In this document: piece by piece, positions 5,660-11,055 of the stretch | Position numbering within the stretch: the stretch's first letter is position 1 | Layout of the letters: every line of letters starts with the position of its first letter | DNA from: CAYOSU01 sp964541255 | GTDB lineage: Bacteria; Bacillota; Clostridia; Christensenellales; CAMQZB01 | Direction: 5' to 3' | Length of the DNA stretch: 11,055 nt | Assembly (NCBI GenBank): GCA_964541255.1 | Contig: CAZIPL010000049.1 | Span: 1-11,055, forward strand | The notes under the pieces: generated by a model | Database searches by the model: none | What the model was told of the DNA's origin: nothing | Seen by the model: only the letters and a program-made list of their open reading frames with translations | Program-made: the position numbers and the translations under genes

Positions 5660-6670
5660 TTAGATTAGTTTCAAAAGATGGTTTATCGTTTTTGGATTAG
5701 CCAAAAGATTCGCGCCGCCCTTTATCGTGCAAAACTCGGGGGTTTCGGGAACTATTACGACGGCTTTGAGCTTTTTCATCAAGTATTCGTCAAGACCTCT
5801 CATCGCTGCTCCGCCACCCGTCACGATAATGCCTTCTTCCGCCACCGCGATAAGCGTTTCGTCGGGAAGCTCCTTCATAAAGCTTTTAATGACGGAAGCG
5901 ATTTTATCGTAATAATAATCTATCATCGTTCTGACGTGCTTTGTCGTTACAACGACGTTTTTCGTCGTTCCCGAAACGACGTTTTTACCTATTACGGTTT
6001 TATTGAGATTTTCGTTTTCAAACAGCGAACCGATCTCTTTTTTGAGTTCCTCCGCCGCCATATGACCGATTTTGACTCCGAGCGAACTTTCAAGTCCCTC
6101 GACGATTCCGCCGTCGATAGCCATAACGCCTACGCCGTAAGACGCGCCTTTTTCTATTCCGTCGGAATTTATTAGTGCGATGTCCGTGATACCGCCGCCT
6201 ATATCGACAAAAAGACGGGGCTTTTCGCCTATTCTGACGCCCGTGCCGAAAGCGGCAAACTGCGGAGCGTCGAGCATATACGTCTCGTCAACGCCAGCGG
6301 CATAAAGAACGGATTTGAAAAGCGCACGCTCTTCTTCTCTCGAACCGCAAGGAACGTTTATGAACGCGCGGATTTTCGGCTTGAAGAAATAATCGCTTCG
6401 AACTACAACCTTTTTAATAAAGCTCTCGAGCATGGCAAGCGTCGCTTTTTTATACGTGACGGCACCCTCTTGAACGGGGCTTAGAAGCTTGCCGTCCGTT
6501 ATTTTGGGAAGGTCTCTATATGCGTCGAGCCCGAAGGATACGATCCTATAAGAATGCTCGTCGCCGCGAACCAAAACAACGGTAGGCTCGTGAAGAACGA
6601 TGCCCTCGCCCTCTTTATATACGGTCGTGAAAGACGAACCGATGTCAATTACAAGGTTAACTACTGCCAT
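5660..6670 (-). CDS. mreB: Divergent MreB-family actin-like protein
   Basis: This 336-residue bacterial actin homologue has the length of MreB, the cytoskeletal filament that guides lateral wall synthesis. Phosphate-1 is DIGSSFTTVY (9-18), followed by GIVLHEPTVV (23-32) as in MreB. Phosphate-2 is DIGGGITD (156-163) and the adenosine motif is TGGGAAMRGLD (284-294). Two residues that position the attacking water in MreB are changed: the Glu of the EEP motif is Ala135 (LDAPQFAA), and the Thr after GGG is Ile161; the metal-linked Asp156 is kept. Hydrolysis may be slow or absent. The ATG at 6670 has AGGTGAT upstream, 2 nt after the maf stop. mreC and mreD do not follow; a terminator does. It may be a specialised paralogue, with a canonical MreB elsewhere. 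Confidence 0.88.
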   Translation of the reverse strand: MAVVNLVIDIGSSFTTVYKEGEGIVLHEPTVVLVRGDEHSYRIVSFGLDAYRDLPKITDGKLLSPVQEGAVTYKKATLAMLESFIKKVVVRSDYFFKPKIRAFINVPCGSREEERALFKSVLYAAGVDETYMLDAPQFAAFGTGVRIGEKPRLFVDIGGGITDIALINSDGIEKGASYGVGVMAIDGGIVEGLESSLGVKIGHMAAEELKKEIGSLFENENLNKTVIGKNVVSGTTKNVVVTTKHVRTMIDYYYDKIASVIKSFMKELPDETLIAVAEEGIIVTGGGAAMRGLDEYLMKKLKAVVIVPETPEFCTIKGGANLLANPKTINHLLKLI

Positions 6671-6672
6671 AA

Positions 6673-7257
6673 CTAAATCACCTTATCGATTAGTAATCTT
6701 ATTTTTTCCGTCGGGAAACCCATGACGTTATAATAATCGCCCACAATTTCTTTGACAAGCGGATAACCGTCTTGAATCCCGTATGCGCCCGCTTTGCCTT
6801 TATATAATCCGCTTGCGATATATTCGGAAATAAGCTCGTCCGAAAGCTCTTCGAAAAGTACCGTCGTTTCGTCGTAGCCGACATACTTTTTACCGTTTAG
6901 GACAACGCAAAAGCCCGTTATGACTTTATGCGCTCTTCCCGACAGCTTTTTAAGCATTTCGACGGCTTCTTCCTCGGAATGAGGCTTGCCTATCATCTCG
7001 CCGTCCAAAAAAACTCCCGTATCCGCTCCGAGAATCAGACTGTCGGGATATTTTTCCGCTATATCCTCTGCTTTTGCCGACGCTATTGCGATCGAAACAT
7101 CAAAAGGTCTTTTTACAAGAACCTCGCTTTGAATCTTTTTATCGAAAAAATTATCTATGCACTCGTCGGCATTTGACGGAATTACTTCGAAATCCTCGAC
7201 GATGTTTTTGAAAAGCTCAATTCTTCTGGGCGAACCCGATGCTAAAATATATTTCAT
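6673..7257 (-). CDS. maf: Maf-family nucleoside triphosphate pyrophosphatase
   Basis: Maf proteins hydrolyse non-canonical or modified nucleotides (dTTP/UTP or 7-methyl-GTP classes) to monophosphates and are linked to arrest of cell division in Bacillus. The 194-residue protein has the P-loop-like LASGSPRR (5-12), the active-site region ILGADTGVFLDGEMIGKP (75-92) with Asp79 as the likely general base, GRAHKVITG, and the C-terminal KAGAYGIQDGYPLVKEIVGD. The ATG at 7257 is chosen because it matches the family N terminus. A longer reading from TTG 7293 would run through the -35 and -10 of the promoter. There is no ribosome binding site before this ATG, suggesting leaderless translation. It is the first gene of the maf-mreB unit. 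Confidence 0.95.
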   Translation of the reverse strand: MKYILASGSPRRIELFKNIVEDFEVIPSNADECIDNFFDKKIQSEVLVKRPFDVSIAIASAKAEDIAEKYPDSLILGADTGVFLDGEMIGKPHSEEEAVEMLKKLSGRAHKVITGFCVVLNGKKYVGYDETTVLFEELSDELISEYIASGLYKGKAGAYGIQDGYPLVKEIVGDYYNVMGFPTEKIRLLIDKVI

Positions 7258-7263
7258 AACGTA

Positions 7264-7293
7264 ATTATACAACACAAGGTTTTTCAAAGTCAA
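7264..7293 (-). promoter_or_regulatory. Strong sigma-A promoter for maf-mreB, overlapping the gene start
   Basis: On the minus strand TTGACT (7293-7288, 5 of 6), an 18-nt spacer and TATAAT (7269-7264, perfect) form a near-consensus promoter. It is preceded by an A/T-rich stretch (7299-7320) that could serve as an UP element. Only six bases separate the -10 from the maf ATG, so transcription should begin at or within a base or two of the start codon. Confidence 0.75.
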
Positions 7294-7510
7294 GGCTTAT
7301 AAAAAACAAAACATATATATGGCGTATCCGATAAAAAACAAGCATTATGCTTATCCATTGATAGCCTCACCCGATTAAGCCTAAAAGCCGTCTTTTTGCG
7401 GAATTTTCAAATCTTTGCTTATAGTATCTAATACAACTTCACAAATCTTTGCTTTAAAGACCTAAAAAATCCGTTTAATCAGAAAATAAAACAACAAACT
7501 TTGATAAAAA

Positions 7511-7538
7511 ACGAGCCTTGCGTTATAGCAAAGCTCGT
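7511..7538 (-). terminator. Intrinsic terminator downstream of the solute-binding protein gene (bidirectional)
   Basis: ACGAGC (7511-7516) pairs with GCTCGT (7533-7538), and after one C/A mismatch TTGC pairs with GCAA, leaving a 6-nt loop. The minus-strand product ends in TTTTTTAT and the plus-strand product in TTTTTTTTATT, so it can work in both directions. It lies about 180 nt after the stop of the binding protein gene, whose transcript it most likely ends. Confidence 0.75.
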
Positions 7539-7570
7539 TTTTTTTATTATTCTACTATATAAAAGCTTTT

Positions 7571-7619
7571 TTTGAAACGATTTCGGTTTTTGAATAGATT
7601 CATACGCTCCTCGTTTCAA
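7571..7619. repeat. Inverted repeat with inner palindrome
   Basis: TTGAAACGA (7572-7580) and TCGTTTCAA (7611-7619) are perfect complements separated by 30 bases. The loop contains a small palindrome TGAATAGATTCA (7591-7602). In RNA of either strand this would form a long hairpin in the 3' untranslated region of the binding protein transcript. It has no adjoining T-run on the minus strand, so it is not a terminator there. It might protect the mRNA 3' end. Confidence 0.5.
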
Positions 7620-7720
7620 GGCTTTTTACTTATCCGTTGACAGTCTCGCAATTGAGAAATCACTGCAAGCAACTTGAATCTAAAGCTAAACTCACTTGCA
7701 ACACTTAAAGCAACACCTTG

Positions 7721-9577
7721 TTAGTTGCCTACGGTTTTGTCGTATATAGCCGTAGCTTTTTCGTGTCCCATTTTGTTTATCGTCTTGCAATAGGTATCCC
7801 AATCGCTGCCGTAAATGTCATATTCGCCCTTAATGAACTTCGGAATTTCGGTGCTTACTTTGGCGTTCAGATTATTCTGAATCTTAGTGAACGTCTTAGC
7901 GTCTTCAGCATTCATAAGCTTTTGCAAGTATTGCGGCAAATATGCGGAATTGTCGTAATACGCCCATTTGTTTATTACCGTATCGTATATATCGTCGGAA
8001 AGAGTTTTTATATAATTTCCTATTCCAAGTCCAAACATACGGTTGCCGAGCATGGCATTATTCAAATATTGATCGTCTTGCAAAGCTGCGACTTTCGAAT
8101 ATTTATAATTCGGATCGTTGTCAAGCTCGTACCACGTGCCGTTTTCGACGCCGAAACGTTCTTGAACGGCTTGTCCGTCTTGTTCTTCTTGATACTCACG
8201 AATGGAATCGAACTGCTCTTTTGTTAAGCCCAAGTCTCTTGCCAAGCTGTTTTCGCTAAACGGCTCGAAGAAAGAATCGAGATACGTCAAAAGAACGCCT
8301 ATGTTTTTCTCTTCCGCTCCGACAGTTATTATATGCGAAGTTTGAATTACGTTGAATTGATAAGAAGAAATCGGATCCTTGCCCTTGCAATTTTCAGTGC
8401 CGTATATATCGTTTATAGGCTGTTTCGCGCCGACTGCGTATATCCCGTCCGTCAATGGATCGTCAACCTTAGGATCGTCTATCTGATTATTTAAGTCGGA
8501 TCTTCTTCCCTGCCATAAGCCTACTTTTCCTTGACGAACGGCAGCGGTATCGACGGCATAGAACATATCGGACGTTCTTGTATCGAACTCTTTGTCGAAC
8601 CAGCCTTTTTCGTACCAATTGTTCATGCATTCCAAGTATGCCTGCATATGTTCGCTCGTCAAGTCGAACTCTACGTGACCGCTGTCAACGTTATAATACC
8701 ACATCGGCGCAGTGCCGCCAAATCCCGAATATACGTCGCCGCAAGCATTGAAGCCGACGTAATACATCGAAAAATTATAGCCGTTCGTTATGCCTAAATC
8801 TTCTCTTGCCTTATCGAAAATCTCGAGCATCCACTCCCAGTCGGAAATGAATATCGGATCTGTTCCGTCCCAATCGGGATGACGTTCTTTATATGCCGTA
8901 ACGTATTCGCTGTCGGAGTACCACGACGGGAATACTATATCGTCCGTCCAAGAAAGCGCGTCATAAGAGCCGTCTTCCTTTTTCGAGGTATATCCGCCCG
9001 TGAAAGGCTCTCCCGTTTTAGGGTTCGTGCCGTATTTCAAAATCCAGTCTCGGCGATATATATTGCCCTCGAAGTTATCCGTAGGCTCGATGGTTGCGCT
9101 CCAAAGCTGCAAAATCCTCTTGTTCCCCTCTTCGTCAACGGTATACGCAACTTTATTGGCCTCTTCGTTCGTATCGATAAAATGCTTGTAGTTGGGCATA
9201 TACTCTTCGACAAGCTCCGTCAAATCAAGCGCGATTCCCATATCATAAAGCGCCGAAGCGGAATAGCTCGTATATGATAGTGGCATGAAGTCATAATATT
9301 CGCCCGTCGAAATCATCGTGTTGAACTGGTCTTTCTCCGAACCCGTAACGAGTGCAGCCCATTCGATGTTAATCTTTTCGCCCAAATATTCTTTCTGCGT
9401 CGTCGTCCACAAAACCACGGGGTTTTGCGAATAATCGCTGTAATAAATGGGGTCTTCGTTAGCAACAATAAGCATAGTGAAGGTATTCGGATCTTCTTTC
9501 TCTCCACACGCGGAAAGAACTCCGACCGACGATAGGCAAAGCAATACGCAAAGCAAAATCGCAATAATTCTTTTCAT
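7721..9577 (-). CDS. Lipoprotein extracellular solute-binding protein of a carbohydrate-type ABC importer
   Basis: This 618-residue family 1-type substrate-binding protein captures a substrate, probably an oligosaccharide, outside the membrane for an ABC importer. The N terminus is a lipoprotein signal: Lys-Arg, a hydrophobic core, then LSAC with Cys24 as the lipidated residue. The mature protein starts with an acidic linker. The large size, with many Trp/Tyr residues and segments such as VPS-like WEWMLEIFDKARED and MQAYLECMNNWYEKGWFDKE, is typical of the LplA/YtcQ-like binding proteins of Clostridia, which are longer than the 400-450-residue norm. GGAG lies 7 nt before the ATG. No permease or ATPase gene for an importer is adjacent: downstream are a terminator and maf, upstream a divergent exporter-type ATPase. 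It is therefore an orphan, presumably using a permease coded elsewhere. Substrate not determinable. Confidence 0.9.
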   Translation of the reverse strand: MKRIIAILLCVLLCLSSVGVLSACGEKEDPNTFTMLIVANEDPIYYSDYSQNPVVLWTTTQKEYLGEKINIEWAALVTGSEKDQFNTMISTGEYYDFMPLSYTSYSASALYDMGIALDLTELVEEYMPNYKHFIDTNEEANKVAYTVDEEGNKRILQLWSATIEPTDNFEGNIYRRDWILKYGTNPKTGEPFTGGYTSKKEDGSYDALSWTDDIVFPSWYSDSEYVTAYKERHPDWDGTDPIFISDWEWMLEIFDKAREDLGITNGYNFSMYYVGFNACGDVYSGFGGTAPMWYYNVDSGHVEFDLTSEHMQAYLECMNNWYEKGWFDKEFDTRTSDMFYAVDTAAVRQGKVGLWQGRRSDLNNQIDDPKVDDPLTDGIYAVGAKQPINDIYGTENCKGKDPISSYQFNVIQTSHIITVGAEEKNIGVLLTYLDSFFEPFSENSLARDLGLTKEQFDSIREYQEEQDGQAVQERFGVENGTWYELDNDPNYKYSKVAALQDDQYLNNAMLGNRMFGLGIGNYIKTLSDDIYDTVINKWAYYDNSAYLPQYLQKLMNAEDAKTFTKIQNNLNAKVSTEIPKFIKGEYDIYGSDWDTYCKTINKMGHEKATAIYDKTVGN

Positions 9578-9678
9578 CTTTTTTCTCCGTTTTTCCTACT
9601 TTATCCGCGATAAATAGAAGAATCTGCCACGTTTTTTAGAACGCATGACGCCATAAAAACAAATCTTTTTTGACGATT

Positions 9679-9693
9679 TCGGAAATATTCCGA
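9679..9693. repeat. Palindrome TCGGAA-ATA-TTCCGA in the binding protein leader
   Basis: This is a perfect 6+3+6 inverted repeat about 100 nt before the binding protein start codon. It could be a protein binding site or a small leader hairpin. There is no T-run after it on either strand that would make it a terminator. Confidence 0.4.
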
Positions 9694-9705
9694 ATACTCA
9701 AAAGC

Positions 9706-9720
9706 ATTACTTAAAGTAAT
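9706..9720. repeat. Palindrome ATTACTT-A-AAGTAAT in the binding protein leader
   Basis: This is a perfect 7+1+7 inverted repeat. It lies 10 bases after a minus-strand TTGACG (9735-9730), so it could overlap the -10 of a second, weak promoter. The one-base centre makes an operator more likely than an RNA hairpin. Confidence 0.4.
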
Positions 9721-9793
9721 AACATCCGCCGTCAATAAAAATCACATGCTTATGGCAAAAACCGCTTCTTCACTTCGAGGATAAGCTCTCATT

Positions 9794-9812
9794 ATATGTT
9801 ATTTTAACATAT
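9794..9812. promoter_or_regulatory. 19-bp palindromic operator candidate over the binding protein promoter
   Basis: ATATGTTA-TTT-TAACATAT is a perfect 8+3+8 inverted repeat. On the minus strand it overlaps both candidate -10 elements, TATGTT (9811-9806) and TATAAT (9796-9791). Its size and position suit a dimeric repressor that controls uptake of a sugar. No regulator gene is in the window. Confidence 0.5.
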
Positions 9813-9834
9813 TAGCTTTTTCATTTATTGTAAA
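9806..9834 (-). promoter_or_regulatory. Candidate promoter of the solute-binding protein gene
   Basis: TTTACA (9834-9829), a 17-nt spacer and TATGTT (9811-9806) on the minus strand form a plausible sigma-A promoter. A better -10, TATAAT (9796-9791), lies just downstream but has only AAAGCT at 17 nt. Either gives a leader of about 200-220 nt before the ATG at 9577. Confidence 0.4.
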
Positions 9835-10002
9835 ATTCTAATATGGCTACCAATTTTTTAAGATGTTATATGCTCGCGATATAAGTAAGCTTAATAAACT
9901 TTTTGAAAGTCAACTTAAAATAAAACTTAAAAGGCAAATAACGAAACCGTCGAATAAACCAATTATCGCTCGACGATGTTATAGAAAATAAACAGAATTT
10001 TT

Positions 10003-10037
10003 TGCGGTGTTTATATATTTTCACCGCATATTTTTTT
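10003..10037 (+). terminator. Plus-strand intrinsic terminator with no gene in front
   Basis: TGCGGTG (10003-10009) pairs perfectly with CACCGCA (10022-10028) around a 12-nt A/T loop and is followed by TATTTTTTTG. On the minus strand the stem is followed by A-rich sequence, so the signal works only in the plus direction. No plus-strand coding region lies upstream in this window. It must end a small RNA, act as an attenuator for the ATPase gene, or insulate that gene. Confidence 0.7.
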
Positions 10038-10064
10038 GTGTTTTCGTTTTCGGCACAAATATAT

Positions 10065-10070
10065 TATAAT
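10065..10070 (+). promoter_or_regulatory. -10 element of the ABC ATPase gene
   Basis: A perfect TATAAT lies 34 nt before the ribosome binding site. The sequence at the -35 position is weak (TTTCGT or TTTTCG at 17-18 nt). The expected transcript start, near 10077, falls inside the adjacent dyad. Confidence 0.5.
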
Positions 10071-10071
10071 A

Positions 10072-10098
10072 TGACACAGTTCAAATTTTGACACTGTT
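10072..10098 (+). promoter_or_regulatory. Dyad operator candidate at the ABC ATPase transcript start
   Basis: ACAGT-TCAAA-T-TTTGA-C-ACTGT (10076-10097) is an inverted repeat broken only by one extra C. It is overlaid by a direct repeat TGACACnGTT (10072-10081 and 10089-10098, 17 bp apart). It lies directly between the -10 and the GGAGGA site (10104-10109), so a bound protein would block initiation. ABC-2 exporter operons are often controlled by GntR- or TetR-type repressors, but none is coded here. Confidence 0.5.
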
Positions 10099-10117
10099 TA
10101 TTTGGAGGAAGAACTAA

Positions 10118-11055
10118 TTGATCACAAAAAGTATTACTAATTCCGAACACGTCATCGAAACAAAAGGGCTAACCAAAGATTACGGATTCGGAAGAGGCGT
10201 TTTCGACGTCAATATCCACGTTGATATTGGCGAAGTATTCGGCTTTTTAGGGCCCAACGGCGCAGGTAAATCGACGACCATAAGACATTTAATGGGTTTT
10301 TCGAAGCCCGACAGCGGCAGTACGAAAATCCTCGGGCAAGAAACATTTGAAAACTACTCGAAGATTTTAAGCCATGTAGGCTATATCCCGGGAGAAATCG
10401 CACTTCCCGCAGGACTGACGGGTTGGGAGTTTATCAAAATGATGCAAAATATGCAAAACATTCACAACGAGACGAGATTAAACGAAATGCTCGACTTATT
10501 TGAACTTAAAGACAACGTTTTGACGGGCGAAACCAAACGAATGAGCTTAGGTGTAAAACGTAAGCTTGCCGTCGTAACGGCATTTATGTCGGATCCCGAC
10601 GTTTTGATTTTGGACGAGCCGACAAGCGGACTCGATCCCGTCATGCAAGAAAACTTCATTCAATTCATTCATAAAGAAAAAGCGCGCGGCAAAACCATAT
10701 TGCTATCAAGCCACATTTTTTCGGAAATCGATTCTACGTGCGATAGGATTGCAATAATTAAAGACGGAAAGATAGTTTCGGAATTTATCGCAAACGACCT
10801 AAAGCACGCATCGCGAAAGTATTATTCGATAGGTTTTCAAAATCTAAGCGACAAAGGCTCTTTTTTGGCAAAAGCAAAGATAATCAACTCGTTTACTCTT
10901 ATATTCGAAAAACAAAACGAAGTTTATATTTCCGTAGACGACAAAGACCTGAATACTCTTATCGCGCTTTTGGCGTCCCTCCCTATCACCTTTTTCAGCA
11001 ACAGAAAGGAAACGCTTGAGGATTATTTTATGAAATTCTATAAAGAAGATAAAAA
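10118..11055 (+). CDS. ABC transporter ATP-binding protein, exporter (ABC-2) type, C-terminal end missing
   Basis: This is the ATPase subunit of an ABC exporter; 312 codons are visible and the frame is still open at the right edge. Walker A is GPNGAGKST (45-53), Walker B with its Glu is VLILDEPTSGLD (162-173), and the H-loop is LLSSH (195-199). The signature is the degenerate MSLGVKRKL (142-150), and the Q-loop region reads VGYIPGEIAL; both are usual in the BcrA/NatA/YtrB-like group. A C-terminal accessory region (about 225-312) ends in ETLEDYFMKFY, the usual terminal motif, so the stop should lie just beyond the window. The start is TTG 10118, 8 nt after a perfect GGAGGA. A permease gene is expected next. 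Substrate unknown; antibiotic or peptide efflux and lipid export are possibilities. Confidence 0.92.
   Translation, partial: MITKSITNSEHVIETKGLTKDYGFGRGVFDVNIHVDIGEVFGFLGPNGAGKSTTIRHLMGFSKPDSGSTKILGQETFENYSKILSHVGYIPGEIALPAGLTGWEFIKMMQNMQNIHNETRLNEMLDLFELKDNVLTGETKRMSLGVKRKLAVVTAFMSDPDVLILDEPTSGLDPVMQENFIQFIHKEKARGKTILLSSHIFSEIDSTCDRIAIIKDGKIVSEFIANDLKHASRKYYSIGFQNLSDKGSFLAKAKIINSFTLIFEKQNEVYISVDDKDLNTLIALLASLPITFFSNRKETLEDYFMKFYKEDK

Larger units (their letters stand above)
7294..7720. other. Intergenic region between the binding protein gene and maf
   Basis: This is 427 bases without a convincing gene. It holds the bidirectional terminator at 7511-7538 and a long inverted repeat at 7571-7619 (TTGAAACGA/TCGTTTCAA arms). 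It also holds a diverged 19-bp direct repeat at 7350-7368 and 7629-7647, an exact 13-bp direct repeat CAAATCTTTGCTT at 7408-7420 and 7442-7454, and an 11-bp repeat ATAAAAAACAA at 7299-7309 and 7331-7341. A short palindrome AAGCATTATGCTT lies at about 7340-7352. An 18-codon minus-strand frame at 7603-7547 is preceded by GAGGAG, but nothing else supports it as a gene. Confidence 0.6.
9578..10117. other. Divergent intergenic region with palindromes, promoters and a plus-strand terminator
   Basis: This is 540 bases with no gene found. Toward the binding protein (minus strand) it carries a promoter candidate at about 9806-9834, with a second -10 at 9791-9796, and palindromes at 9794-9812, 9706-9720 and 9679-9693, giving a leader of roughly 200 nt. 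Toward the ATPase gene (plus strand) it carries inverted repeats at 9939-9981, a terminator at 10003-10037, a TATAAT at 10065-10070 and a dyad at 10076-10097. No known riboswitch consensus was recognised. Confidence 0.6.

Noticed and set aside
7258..7293. Extended maf start at TTG 7293 adding 12 residues
   Set aside because: The added codons coincide with the -35, spacer and -10 of a near-consensus promoter. The Maf family begins at MKYILASGSPRR, and no ribosome binding site precedes the TTG.
7384..7461. Stop-to-stop minus-strand frame around 7461-7384 with protein-like composition
   Set aside because: About 26 codons, no start codon or ribosome binding site, and no recognisable family. Repeats in the region explain the pattern.
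7547..7603. 18-codon minus-strand frame MNLFKNRNRFKKSFYIVE with GAGGAG upstream
   Set aside because: Very short, with the ribosome site only 3 nt from the ATG, within an inverted repeat in an A/T-rich 3' untranslated region. Chance occurrence is likely.
7577..9682. ACGATTTCGG at 7577-7586 and 9673-9682 flanking the binding protein gene like a target-site repeat
   Set aside because: The shared block is only 10 bp with unrelated flanks, and the gene has no transposase or inverted ends. Codon use matches neighbouring genes.
9755..9775. Possible CcpA cre site in the binding protein leader (GAAGCGGTTTTTGC)
   Set aside because: Aligned to the cre consensus it has at least four mismatches, including conserved positions, so it is not supported.
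1..11055. CRISPR arrays, transposases, phage or defence genes
   Set aside because: Both strands were read. No regularly spaced repeats, transposase motifs or defence-type nuclease clusters were seen. The novelty here lies in the regulation and reduction of a conserved cluster, not in an accessory island.

Overview
The window looks like chromosomal DNA of an endospore-forming, low-GC Gram-positive bacterium of the class Clostridia (Bacillota), probably an uncultured or poorly studied lineage. Supporting signs are a SpoIVFB-type site-2 protease, strong GGAGG-type ribosome binding sites, a Gram-positive lipoprotein binding protein, and the clostridial gene order maf - mreB - ... - minD - minE - spoIVFA/B - radical SAM (TIGR03960) - DUF2344 (TIGR03936) - RNase E/G. 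In relatives the last gene is usually followed by rplU, prp, rpmA and obg. No rRNA, tRNA, CRISPR array, insertion sequence or phage gene was seen.

Layout. Everything from 1 to 9577 is coded on the minus strand and reads right to left. (1) 9577-7721 is a large, orphan, lipid-anchored ABC solute-binding protein with a palindrome-rich leader (9578-9834) and a downstream intrinsic terminator (7511-7538). (2) 7257-5660 is a maf - mreB-like pair driven by a near-consensus sigma-A promoter that places the transcript start at or next to the maf ATG. It is closed by an intrinsic terminator. (3) 5473-4484 is minD-minE, preceded by three TTTGTCGAA boxes that match the Spo0A box; two are in tandem with a 10-bp period. 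(4) 4367-3303 is a miniature SpoIVFA-like protein followed by the SpoIVFB protease, preceded by a sigma-E-like promoter. (5) 3239-1 is the radical SAM - DUF2344 - RNase E/G operon, with its own sigma-A-like promoter; RNase E/G runs off the left edge. On the plus strand, 10118-11055 is the ATPase of an ABC-2 type exporter that runs off the right edge, with a dyad operator candidate between its -10 and its ribosome binding site. A plus-strand terminator at 10003-10037 has no gene in front of it.

How it fits together. The locus is a contracted form of the usual shape/division/sporulation cluster: mreC, mreD, the penicillin-binding protein, minC and rodA, which often sit between mreB and minD or after minE, are absent here. 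What remains is split into units with apparently different control: constitutive (maf-mreB), Spo0A-like (minDE), mother-cell sigma-E-like (spoIVFAB) and housekeeping (radical SAM-DUF2344-rng). The MreB-like protein has lost the two residues that position the catalytic water in canonical MreB. MinE lacks its membrane-targeting N terminus, and SpoIVFA lacks its extracytoplasmic LytM domain. Together these suggest an altered morphogenesis and septation programme tied to sporulation. The regulatory assignments are motif readings made by eye, not measured.
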